Source of the DNA: Scolanthus callimorphus
Lineage: Eukaryota; Cnidaria; Anthozoa; Actiniaria; Edwardsiidae
Length of the DNA: 64,000 nucleotides
NCBI GenBank assembly: GCA_033964015.1
Contig: CM066916.1
Coordinates: 14,982,501-15,046,500 of the forward strand
Direction: 5' to 3'
Shown: positions 24,235-36,200 of the stretch, piece after piece
How the letters are laid out: each line of letters opens with the position of its first letter
Numbering within the stretch: the stretch's first letter is position 1
Translations under genes and position numbers: made by a program
Notes under the pieces: generated by a model
The model's input: only the letters and a program-made list of their open reading frames with translations
What the model was told of the DNA's origin: nothing
The model's database searches: none

Positions 24235-27200
24235 TCACATTACATAAACTTTGTCCGCTTGGTCGATATGGAAGTCTTCTTTAGTTCGTGGACACACTAT
24301 ACGACCTTCTTTCTCGCGTGACATCACCCGTAAAGCCTGGAAGAAAAACAGATGGAATAATTAAAAAAAAAAAAAAAAAAACAGGAAGTCCACTAAGGCT
24401 GGTGTCATTCGACACAATTCGACGTTTGTTGAAAGAGCATTTTCATCGAATGAAGAAATGGAATATTTGTGTTTGGTATGCATGGGCAAAGTCCTTTTGG
24501 TACTTTTTCCTTCTTTGTGCCATTGCTGCAGGTAAATACTGTATTTCTTTCTACTACTGTAGCATACAATGCTAATTGAAAATCATGATTTTTTGCCAAA
24601 ATGACCTCGAAATTCCAGGTGCGTCTTATATATGTGTACGTCTTATATACACGTAAATACGGAAAGTTTACACCCTTTTCAAGTTCAAGTTCAAGTTTAA
24701 AGTGTACACCACCTGCAAATAGCGAAGCTAATCTAAGGCAGGTGGCGTGAGGTCATACAAAAGGAAAAAAACATTACATAGATTTAAGGCGTCAAAAAGC
24801 TTTTCAAAAAGCGTTGATCTGAAGGACTAAACCTAGCCTACAGAAACGATTCCAGAGGGGGGGGGGGGGGGGGAATAATGGCTAAGAGTTTTAATTTTTA
24901 TTTTCATCATTTCAAGTCGCTTTCTCAGATCGATACACCGATCTATATATTAATACCGTAAGGAAAATCGTGTCGACACTCGCTCCGCTCAGCCCTGAAG
25001 CTGTGCCGCCAAAAGAAGTTCGCAAACCCGAAGGAAAGGTGGAAATCTGGACCATGAGCGTGTTTTTGTTGGAAAAGATTCACCTCGGGCTAAGTTCTAA
25101 TTCAAGCGATTTCTTAAGCGAGGGACAAAGCCGCCATCGCCGCCATGTTGAATTCTCCCACAGAAACTAAAAAAGAACTCGCTTCGCGCAGCCGAAAGCA
25201 CCACTGACATTCAAACCTAAATGGTTCTCTTACAGATTACATACAGGAATGTGCAGGGATAATTCTAACTTGAAAGATTTGAGCTGAGAAAAATTTTCAT
25301 TCAAGTTTCAACAAACGTACACACTACATTGCTTCCCTCGGAGCACGCGCTAAGTCATGCTAAGTCGAAATGACACATTTACAAAACAAAGTCCGTGAAA
25401 GTCATGAATAATATTCTCTAAGTATAAATCCTGACGGCTCTATCGCAAAACGAAGGACACAATCCCGAAGAGAAAGAGGAAATCCCTCCAGTGGGCATGT
25501 TTTTTGTTGGAAAAGATTCACTTTGGGCTAAGTTCTAATTCAAGCAATTTTTTAAGCGAGGGATAAAGCCGAAAAAATATAAATAATATAAACTAAAAAA
25601 AATTATTAGTCCTTAGACCATTTTTACTTGACCTGCTTCTTTTCTACCCTCGCTGAGATATGATAAACATACAAACAATTCCGAAGTCAAATTGCGCTTT
25701 CGATTTTCACGGGTTCTTTGACCGATTTGAGAGACTGACACACGCGTGATTTTGTCAAACCAAGCAGGGAGACCAGTGCAAAAAAAAAAATCCTTTTGGG
25801 CTCACTTCATTTATTTCGGCATGGTGGGACGGGGTACTCATGCTGATGGGAGGTTATTAGTAATGTAAATCCAGCAGTTTATGGAAGGGGGAAATCATGA
25901 ACCCCTCCCCACATCCATATGGCTATTGTGATTTTTTTTCCCCGTTTTTTTTTTCTAAACAGAGAACACTTTTAGTAAATTTCCCCCTTACACTCCGTGA
26001 ATTTTTCACGGGCATCAGCTAGTTTCGATATATTAAAACAAAAGAAATCGCATCAGCATCGAAATATGAATAATACATTTCTTTGAAAAAAAAAAAAACT
26101 AATTGCGACCGACTCCCCAGACTAGCAGCTCGTAAGCAAGAATTACGCTTGGTCTCCACGGCGCTACTGGCAGCCAAGCGGTCATAAGCACAGACACCAA
26201 GGATGGTCACTGCCAGAGGGTTTATTACATGTACGTCCCCGTGGTTCTTTAACGTCCCCCGTTCTTTTGTAATTATTCCAGTGAGCCTTGTATTCAAGTT
26301 GGAATTTTAATATATCGAAATTGGTCAGTTCTCCCCCTAAGTATTTGAGTGGTGGCATTCATTTGATAACTAATGCTGAATTGGTTCGACACCTGCCTAA
26401 ACTACTTTGATGAATATCAAAACTTACATTTTCTCCATAGACAAATCCGTTAGGCAGGACCATAGGAGGATTATTTTCATTCATGACTTGTCCAGAAATA
26501 GGGCAGACTAATCTTGACTGCGCACAGTGTGCAAATGGAAGGGTCTGTCCGAGAATGTTTAAAGGATGACTGCATACCGGACACTCCGCCATTTTGTGTC
26601 CCTCCTGGTAGCAATGACTAAGACAAGTTAAGAGATAACACAAGATAACACAAGATCGGTTGTCTACATTTCCAAAGACGCTATGTTCTACTGACCGCAT
26701 ACTTATTGCAGTACCTTCTTTGGTTAACGTCCATAACAGACAGGATCTGACTAATTTTCTCGGATGATGGCAGTGCTTGAAATATTTGTTTTTCAAAAAC
26801 TATAAACCTAAAGTGTTTTTGTTGTTGTTGTTTTTCAGAGAAAGACTGAGGATCGACTTTACCGACTGATGCCTCTTCACAATCTTTCTTCACAATTCCA
26901 TGGATAGGGAGATGTTTTAACACTTGGACGAGGTTCATAATGAAGTACTCTTTGCAGAGCGAAGCTAGCGGGGGGTTGGGGGGGGAGGGGTGACAGAGGG
27001 GGCAGAGGGGACAGTGGCAGAGGGAGGAGCTGCCCCTGGCCCAGCTAAGGGACCGTTCATTTTTTATCAGGGAGGGGGGGCTGGTGAAAATGAGAGGAGA
27101 CCCTGTATTTTTTTGGGTGGCCCCCCTTTTATGTCCGTATTTTTTTAGGTGGCCCCCAAAATCCAATGTATTTTTTCTGGTGCTCCCCCCCCCCCTATAA

Positions 27201-30200
27201 ATGCTTGCCCTGTAAGATAGACTCTTGCCTAAGTGATGCAGTCTCATTCTTCTTAACGTTTTTCTTACTTCTGTCAAAGCTAAGGAACCGATGCCCCCTC
27301 AGAACAGTTAAACGTTTTCGTGACACCCACCTCAGGTCCCCTATTTGACCTAGTAGAAGACATTTTACATAAAGAGGGGGTGACATAATCTTTGCGCGAG
27401 AAGCGCGCCCAACTTTTGATAACCGCATTTCATCAAGCCTCAGAAAAAGGGTAGATGGTTTTTTGTGTATAGTAAACAAAGCCTGTCAGGAGCCCAGGAA
27501 ATACGCTAATTATATAGGTTAGATGAAAGCTCCTAGTGAAGGGCTCCTGAGCCTTTAGGTAATATTTTTCATGCGCTCCGCAAATGAAGAAATTATTATT
27601 ATTCATGTGCTTGAAGCGCGGCCCAAATGACTAAACGGTAAACCCACGCTTACCTAAGGTGTGTTCTTTCAAACATAGAGACTGCCCGGCAGGCCTATCA
27701 GTGCATATTATATGTTAAATTCTGCATGCGCGCGAAGTGCGCCAAAATTTTTATTAAGTATTGAGTGAAATTAGAAACATATAAGCGAGTTGAAACATGT
27801 AACAAACATATTGCATGCTGTAAAAATACAAACTTTTCGTTTCCTCCCTGTTATGTGCTTGTATTTTTTTGGATGACCCCCCCCCCCCCCCCTTTAGTGG
27901 CGTATTTTTTTGGGTGACCCCTCCTTTGAGGCCGTATTTTTTTGGGTGACCCCCCCTCATTTCCACCAGCCCCCTCTCCCTGATAAAAAATGAACGGTCC
28001 CTAAGTAAAATTTTTAGTTTCAACATGTGGGGAAAACCTGGAAAAACAAAGGATACGGTGTTTTGAGTGCTGAAAGCCCAGCTTGTAATGTGACAGATAA
28101 CACAGACTGGTCATTCAACTGGTGAAGCTGGAAATTCTCACGGCGGAACTGCTCCACAAGGTGATTCCACCGACACCGATCAAATAATTCCTGAAAAGGC
28201 ACAAAAGATTCCTTCAAAAAAGATCTCAAACTATTCTCACTGCATACATTATTGCCACGCCACGAAAGAATTTGAACAACAACCCAAATATGGAGTCTTG
28301 AGAGTCTGCGCGTTGTAGGCAACATGTTTGGCAGCGTGGTTTCACAATCAGTCACCCATTTCCCTGAGTTCGGTTCGCAAGAAGCTGCCGCCGGGGAGTC
28401 TTTCGCAAGCCGTGAAGTTCATAATTCCTCGTCGACCACCACCAGCACCTCAAGCGTACTGTACTTGTAATAAATGGCCGCTAGAGATCTCCCTCTTCCT
28501 CCTGGCGCTCTCCCTGCCGTTGTTCCGGCTCCTGTGGCAGTTCCAAACCCTCAGGCAGTCGTTTCCCCAGCGCCAGTTTTGGACGTACCGGCAAACCCGG
28601 TTCCCGCAGCAGTCGCTGCTCCAGCTCCGAATGAAGCCGAACAGGTAGAGCTTTACAGTTCTTGAATGCCTTTATAGTATTTATTTATTGTCGCACATTC
28701 TGTCCCGGCTCTCGTCCGTCCCTGTATTCAGTATTGCCTTTACACGTTCGTCCGGGGACTTGGTTTGTGTAGCTTACGTTTACACCTGTTCGCTCATCTC
28801 CGGTAACTATTTTTAGTCCGAATTTGCAACTTCGGTTGCTTTGTTTAACTCTCTGATTGGTTTGCTTTTTCGTAACATGTTTACATTCGCTATTCCATTT
28901 CCACTACGGCATTCGTTTGCTTTCTTACTACAGTACCCAAGGGAGTTCTACCTGCTTTTATGGCTTGTGTTTTGGGTGTACTCGTAATTCTAATTTCGTA
29001 TTTCCTCTTCATCTACTCGTAAACTTTTGGTCCTTATGTTTTCTCTTCATTACGGGAGCCGGGCTCGGATACAGAATTGCGGCTAGATAATTTGTGTGCA
29101 CGGTAGTAACTACTAGGGGTATGTGTGCAGTGGTAGCTGCATGGGATAATTGTGTGCGCAATAGTAACTGCATGGGATAGTTGTGTGCGCGAAAGTAGCT
29201 GCGCGGGGCAATAGTGTGTGCAGTAGTAGCTGCATGGGGTAATAGTGTGCGCAGTAGTAGCTGCAAGGGTAATCGTGTGCGCAGTAGTAGCTGCAAGGGT
29301 AATAGTGTGCGCAGTAGTAGCTGCAAGGGTAATAGTGTGCGCAGTAGTAGCTGCATGGGGTAATAGTGTGCGCAGTAGTAGCTGCAAGGGTAATAGTGTG
29401 CGCAGTAGTAGCTGCATGGGGTAATAGTGTGCGCAGTAGTAGCTGCAAGGGTAATAGTGTGCGCAGTAGTAGCTGCATGGGGTAATAGTGTGCGCAGTAG
29501 TAGCTGCAAGGGTAATAGTGTGCGCAGTAGTAGCTGCATGGGGTAATAGTGTGCGCAGTAGTAGCTGCAAGGGTAATAGTGTGCGCAGTAGTAGCTGCAT
29601 GGGGTAATAGTCTGCGCAGTAGTAGCTGCAAGGGTAATAGGGTGCGCAGTAGTAGCTGCATGGGGTAATAGTGTGCGCAGTAGTAGCTGCATGGGGTAAT
29701 AGTGTGCGCAGTAGTAGCTGCACGGGGTAATAGTGTGCGCAGCGTAGCTGCATGGGATAATAGTGTGCGCAGTAGTAGCTGCAGGGCTAATAATGTGAGC
29801 AGTAGTAGCTGCCAGTGTAATAGTGTGCGCGGTAGTAGCTGCAGGGGTAAAAGTGTGCACAGTAGTAGCTGCAAGGGTAATAGTGTGTGCAGTAGTAGCT
29901 GCATGGGGTAATAGTGTGCGCAGTAGTAGCTGCATGGGGTAATAGTATGCACAGTAGTTGCAAGGGTAATAGTGTGCGCAATAGTAACTACAAGGGGCAA
30001 TAGTGTGCGCAGTAGTAGTTGCAAGGGTAATAGTGTGTGCAATAGTAACTACAAGGGGCAATAGTGTGCGCAGTAGTAGCTGCAACGGTAATAGTGTGCG
30101 CAGTAGTAGCTGCATGGGGTACTAGTATGCGCAGTAGTAGCTGCATGGGGTAATAGTGTGCGCAGTAGTAGCTGCACGGGGTAATAGTGTGCGCAGGTAG

Positions 30201-33200
30201 CTGCATGGAATAATAGTGTGCGCAGTAGTAGCTGCAGGGCTAATAATGTGCGCAGTAGTAGCTGCCAGTGTAATAGTGTGCACGGTAGTAGCTGCAGGGG
30301 TCAAAGTGTGTGCAGTGGTAACTGCAGGGGGTAATGGTATGCGCGCTCAGTAGCAGCTGCAAAGGGTAATCGTGTGCGCAGTAGTAGCTGCATGAGGTAA
30401 TAGTATGCGCAGTTGTGGCTGCATAGTGTAATACTGTGGGCATTAGTAACTACAAGGGGTAATAGTGTGCACAGTAGTAGCTAATAGGGACATTAGTGTG
30501 CGCAGTAGTAGCTAGAAGGGGGATCGTTGTACGCAGTGGTAGCTATTAGGGTATCTTCGTGACAGTAAGATGTCAGCGATACTCGCTACGGGAGGTGATA
30601 ATATTCGTAATTGCAGACACGAGGAATAAGAGTAGTAACTGCAATGGTTGGTTGGGTGCGCAATATAGATATAGTTGTGGGTGCCTATATAGCAGGCGCA
30701 ACAGATAACAATGTCAGCATGTCGTAGTGTCTGCTAATAGCACCATTAGTAATTTCTTTTTCTTCCCCTTTTCACCCTCTTGTAGCCCGACCGGGGCAAA
30801 GTATTAGAAGACAGGGTAAAAGCCATGGAATAAGAGAGGGCATCTGAAAGCTGCACTGTCGCATTAGCTTCCTTGAGGCGTTACCTTAACAGGCATATCA
30901 CAATGTTCGACCGGCTAGAGGTTATCGAACTCTTGCAGGCTCTTGTGAGGACATCACGTTCCCAGGCCCATGAGAAAGCGGAGGAGTATCCAGCCGCCCT
31001 CGATGAAGTCACTGCTAGGCTCTCGTCTATCGAGGATGCTCAGCTCCAGCGGTTATTGGTCGGCCTTCTTGGTGACCCCATCCGCACCAAAATGGCCAAA
31101 GAAGCTGCCTCGATTTTGAAGGGAGGGACCAAGCCTCAGCCGCTGTTGGGGCGTACCCTCAGGAGGAACTGCTCAGCTCCGTACCAATACGTGCAATGTT
31201 ATAATTGTTATAAGTGGGGTCGTTATGCTAGAAGTTGCCCTCTCCGAACCCAGCAAAGGGGAAGGAATTCGGGCCGAGGACTGTGGAATGGAGCTCAGTA
31301 CTAACTTTCCTTATCTGAACTGTACCCTGGATAATAAAAATAATAGATAATAAAGATATAAACTAGGCAATGAGCTGGGATGTCTGAATGAATTATAATT
31401 AAAGGTTCTTTGCATTTACGAAGTTTGCGCTCGTACTTAGACCACCTTTTATACAGCATAATTGTTTGGTTAGTATATTCTTAGGCATCTATTTTCCACC
31501 CTTTATCCCTTCGGTGATCGGGGGGGCCTTAATAGCGTCCACATGGACATAGTCCAAATCCGGATCACCGAAGGGTTGGGTTCCTTGTGTTTTGGTCTTG
31601 TCTCCTTGTTCGTCACCTTGGCCTTTTCGTTCATTTCTATGCAAATTGCCCCTCATTCTCATCCGCAACAAGAGTTCACCTGGCTAACGGTTAAGGCCGG
31701 TGTCGTTTCTCTTCGGGGCATCTCACAAGGAGCCCAACCCTTCGTTGGTCCTTTCTCCAGAAATGGTAGTCAAGCCTTGAGAGGTTATGATTTTCGACCC
31801 CGATCACTTAAGAGCGGGAAATATCTATCGTTACTTTCGTGTTTGGGAGAGGTTGTTTTCCAGTTATCTCTGCGGTGAGGGTACTTTCTCAGCGTGATGG
31901 GATTGAAGTCGCGAGCATTTCTTCCAACCTTTTAAAGGTCAGTTTACGAGCATAAAGCCTGATTTCAGTTCCCCTCCACCTGTGGTGCTTAAGACCTCGC
32001 CCAGCCACAAGAACTCCCGGGTCTCTTCGGGAATTTTGTTGATATGTGGAGAAGTGGGCAAAGTCGACCCTCCACACACTTGGTACTACCCCTCACAGTC
32101 GAACCGTCCAAGACAAGGCTGTGCCATGACGAGTGGAATATGGACCTTTGGATTCAAGATCTCCAATTCAAGTGAGACCATATCGGTGATCTCCCGCGTT
32201 ATCTGTTCCCCAGTCAGGTTCAGACCCCTCGTCTTACACCTTGTTCGGGCTCGAATACAAAGGCATGTCTTTCGTATTCCTCACATGTGCCTTTCTATAA
32301 GCTCGGGTTGGCTGTGTCTAATGCGGTTCGATCATGGGAGTGCCGGACTCGCTCTATACAAACCGACGTGTGGGCTAGGTGTTTATACCTCCCTCTCATG
32401 TACCTTTCTATAAGCTCGGGTTGGCTGTGTCTAATGCGATTCGATCATGCGAGTGCCGGTCTCGCTCTATACAGACCGACGTGTGGGCCAGTTCTTTCTA
32501 CCTCCCTCTCATGTGCCTTTCTATAAGCTCGGGTTGGCTGTGTCTAATGCGGTTCGATCATGGGAGTGCCGGTCTCGCTCTATACAGACCGACGTGTGGG
32601 CCAGTTGTTTATACCTCCCTATCATGTGCCTTTCTATAAGCTCGGGTTGGCTGTGTCTAATGCGGTCCGATCCTGGGAGTGCCGGTCTCGCTCTATACAG
32701 ACCGACGTGTGGGCCAGTTGTTTATACCTCCCTCTCATGTGCCTTTCTATAAGCTCGGGTTGGCTGTGTCTAATGCGATTCGATCATGGGAGTGCCGGTC
32801 TCGCTCTATACAGACCGACGTGTGGGCCAGTTGTTTATACCTCCCCCTCATGAGAGTGTCCTTCAATCATGTACGCGCGGAAGCGGCAACGTATATTATA
32901 TGCCTATTAGTAAGCTAGCGATCCCTGGAGAATAGTCGAGCTGCTCTATGATCCCGACAATTAGGAAATCCACACGTGTATTATATAACAACCAAAGCTG
33001 TATTTAAACTGTACGCGTTGCAGTTCGCATCTCAGAGATTAACACAAAAGTGGACAGTAAAAGTTTATAAAGTTTAACCAACTCTTAAAGATTAGGAATT
33101 CTGAGTGATGGGAGGGATGTGCTCTTTATTTGGTTCACGCGCACCCGTAGTGCGGACAATAGGGCTTAAGCTTGCAAACGTAGCAAATGACGTGTTACGC

Positions 33201-36200
33201 GGCAGGAGCGATCACCTCCCATAACTTAATTCCCGTGACAGGGTAATAGGTATGCAGTGAGGATAAGATACTATTCTCACTGCATACATTATTGCCACGC
33301 CACGAAAGAATTTGAACAACAACCCAAATATGGAGTCTTGAGAGTCTGCGCGTTGTAGGCAACATGTTTGGCAGCGTGGTTTCACAATCAGTCACCCATT
33401 TCCCTGAGTTCGGTTCGCAAGAAGCTGCCGCCGGGGAGTCAGCAAAGCCGTGAAGTTCACCCACCCACCTCCCCTGGTGGTGGTCGACACCACGCCTCGC
33501 ATGCTCACCGCATGCCTATTACCCGGCAGTCGCGATCACCTCCCATAACTTAATTCCCGTGACGGGGTAATAGGTATGCAGTGAGGATAAGATACTATTT
33601 GCAACGATTGGTCAAATCAACAAAAACAAGATTCTATCTACCAATTAATGTTACAGGCATTTAGCAAAACTGAACAGTATGATGCAAAAATCAGCAGTTA
33701 TATACGGAACAAATACTCATCAAAATTCACTGACGGGAGTCAATCTTCTTGTCTTTCCCAGTTACTTAATAAACCCTCCAATACAATTTCGCAAAAAATA
33801 GCGTACACGCTCTTATCTTTTCGCGGGGCTTTCAGTTCACGTTTTTTTTTATCCCAAAATTAAAGACCTGCAAAACTTATATATTATAGGTTCAAACATA
33901 GGAGGAGGTCTTGCATAGACCGACTCCGTTGTTTTGAACTTGTTTACATACCTACCACACTCAAATTCTATTGTTTTTTATGGAAAGCTCATTATCACTG
34001 TTTTATCGCTTTCTGTGTGCCATTGCCAGAAATGGCAGAGATGGACAAAAAGTCCTAATAACGTTACCCCGAACAAAAGGTTTGTTAACAAAAGGTTAAC
34101 ATAGTGTCTTGTTCTATAGAAATTCTATCCAATAGCAGAGCAACACAACGAGTCGCCTTTTCTGGGGCTTGGCAGTGGGATATTTGAATTTCAGATTGCT
34201 TCAATGGCAATGCTTGCCGTGTAAACATGTCTGCGGAATAGTATAATGTTTCTCGCTCTATTTTGTTCTAAAAGTAGCTTTGTAAACATAATTCCTAACA
34301 TGTTACATTTTCTTAATTCAGATTGGCAATTTGTTTCCTGGATATACTGCATGCCGGCGAAATATGACAAGCAATGACGATGTTTGTGAGTTTCAATTTG
34401 ACTTTTTTTCTTGAAAAAGGAAAGGAAAGAAATACAATTTGTATTGAATAGAATTGAACTGAGGGATTGAACATGATCATTGTATTGATTTATTGTTTAC
34501 ATTAAATTTCCCAACGATAGTCAATGGATATTGTTTTACTTTCGTGTAATTTTGAGACAGAATAGTAGCAGTGCACAATTTAGAATTGATTATTGGGGAG
34601 CGGGACTAATTATTTAATTCTGGTGCTAGGGTTGTGTTGTGATTTGATTAATTTAGAGGAGCGTGTAGCTTAATGTAAGACCCGGTACAGGTTTTACATT
34701 TGGATGTAAGACCTGTACCGGGTCTTACATTTGAATGTAAGACCTATACCGGGTATTAAATTCAGCCCCACACTCCCCTAAATTGTTCAAATGCCGCTAC
34801 CATCTTTTAAATAGTATAGGTTTTGCATCAGGGTTCAAGACCTGCATAAAACAATAGGATTTGGGTGTGGTAGGTTTTTAAAGGAGAATAATGTACCTTG
34901 TAAGGAGAAGATGCCGTATTTGGCTTGAAGGCAAGTAATGCCATAGCCCTCTGAATTTCTTTGGTCATTGAGCCATCAGCATTAGCAAAATGCTTCCTTG
35001 CATATCTAAAGCACATAATGGTTGGAAGTTTTCATAATCTAAGGCTGAATTCATGACTGATCTCCACCCCCAGGCCTTGTCATTGCTTATCATTCATTGC
35101 ACATCATCTGTTGGAAAGGTTAATACTTTACTGATGTTTTAAGTTAACTGAGACCCTGGTTACATGGGTCCGGACGAATTTTTGACCAGGTGAATTCTGG
35201 CCCACTTAGGGCTTCTGTTCACACAGGTCCGGCGGAACTGGACGAATTTTTGCACGGCAAAGTGTGAAAGTTTGGGACCTACAAAAAGCAGGTACAACTT
35301 TTGACCAGTACAGTTCCGTTTTCGTACCAGTCCCATGTAAACACCAGAACCGTGCAAGTTTTAGCACAGTTCCACGGTAATGGTCTGGAAACTTGCCCTT
35401 TTTATGCGAGTTCATGTTACAAAGCGATCAAAATGTCTCACGGACCCGTGTAAACACTTCTGCAATGTGTAACAAAAGTTGCACTGTACCGTGTAAACAG
35501 GTGTTCCAGGTACAAAATTCACCGTTCAAAAATTTGTCCGGACCCGTGTAAACACTTCTGCAATGTGTAACAAAATTTGCACTGTACCGTGTAAACAGGT
35601 GTTCCAGGTACAAAATTCACCCATTCAAAAATTTGTCCGGACCCGTGTAAACACTTCTGCGATGTGCAACAAAAGTTGCACTGTACCGTGTAAACAGGTG
35701 TTTCAGGTACAAAATTCGCCCATTCAAAAATTTGTCTGGACCTGTGTAACTGGGTCTGAGCATGTTAACTATCAGTGCCTGAGCATAATTAATAAGAACC
35801 TGCAAGAGGAAAAATAGTCAAGGTATCACTTACCTCACTGCTTCTATTTTGTCCTCTCTTCTGACAAGCTCTATGTATTCTTGCATTCTTACATTGAACT
35901 CTAATGTGCTCTGGACATCAGACAAATGAATAAGGCTTTAAATGACTGTTCAAAGGTTTTCTTCTTTTGTTAAAGGCCCATAAGCACCCAAGTCGCATTG
36001 CAGGCTCACAAGAATAAAACGCAGTTGAAAACTTGATGCAAATTTTCAGTTTGAACTTGTGAAATGCGAAGAACAATAGGAACCCCTTTGGGACCTACAG
36101 TATTAGCCAATCACAGCTGTTGAATGACAACAGATCCAATTGAAAACAAAGCGCAAAGGTTCCTGGTTGACTATGGGCCTTTAACAACATAAGTGGCAGA

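Larger units (their letters stand above)
28230..33599 (+). mobile_element. Ngaro-like (tyrosine-recombinase type) retrotransposon remnant with split direct repeats
   Basis: Lies in MAEA intron 6. A block of about 190 bp (A) occurs at 28230-28420 and again at 33270-33457. A second block of about 81 bp (B) occurs at 33195-33275 and 33519-33599. The order is A1 - internal - B1 - A2 - B2, the split-direct-repeat layout known for Ngaro elements. ACTATT stands at the left end, at the B1/A2 junction and at the right end, as expected if ends join in a circle. The start of A and the end of B are also inverted versions of each other (CTCACTGCATAC / GTATGCAGTGAG), a trait of DIRS-type termini. Inside are a gag-like ORF and two minisatellites; no reverse transcriptase, RNase H or recombinase ORF is visible, so it is non-autonomous or gutted. 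Confidence 0.62.

Noticed and set aside
29009..30115. Minus-strand open frames rich in Tyr, His and Leu
   Set aside because: Translation of the 30/31-bp minisatellite; no start context or domain.
31543..32853. Overlapping ORFs of 79-143 codons
   Set aside because: They come from the 113-bp tandem repeat (overlapping copies of the same peptide) and show no retroelement pol motif.
35563..35817. Small plus-strand ORF in the tandem repeat region
   Set aside because: Built from the ~107-bp repeats of the 35155-35758 element; no independent support.
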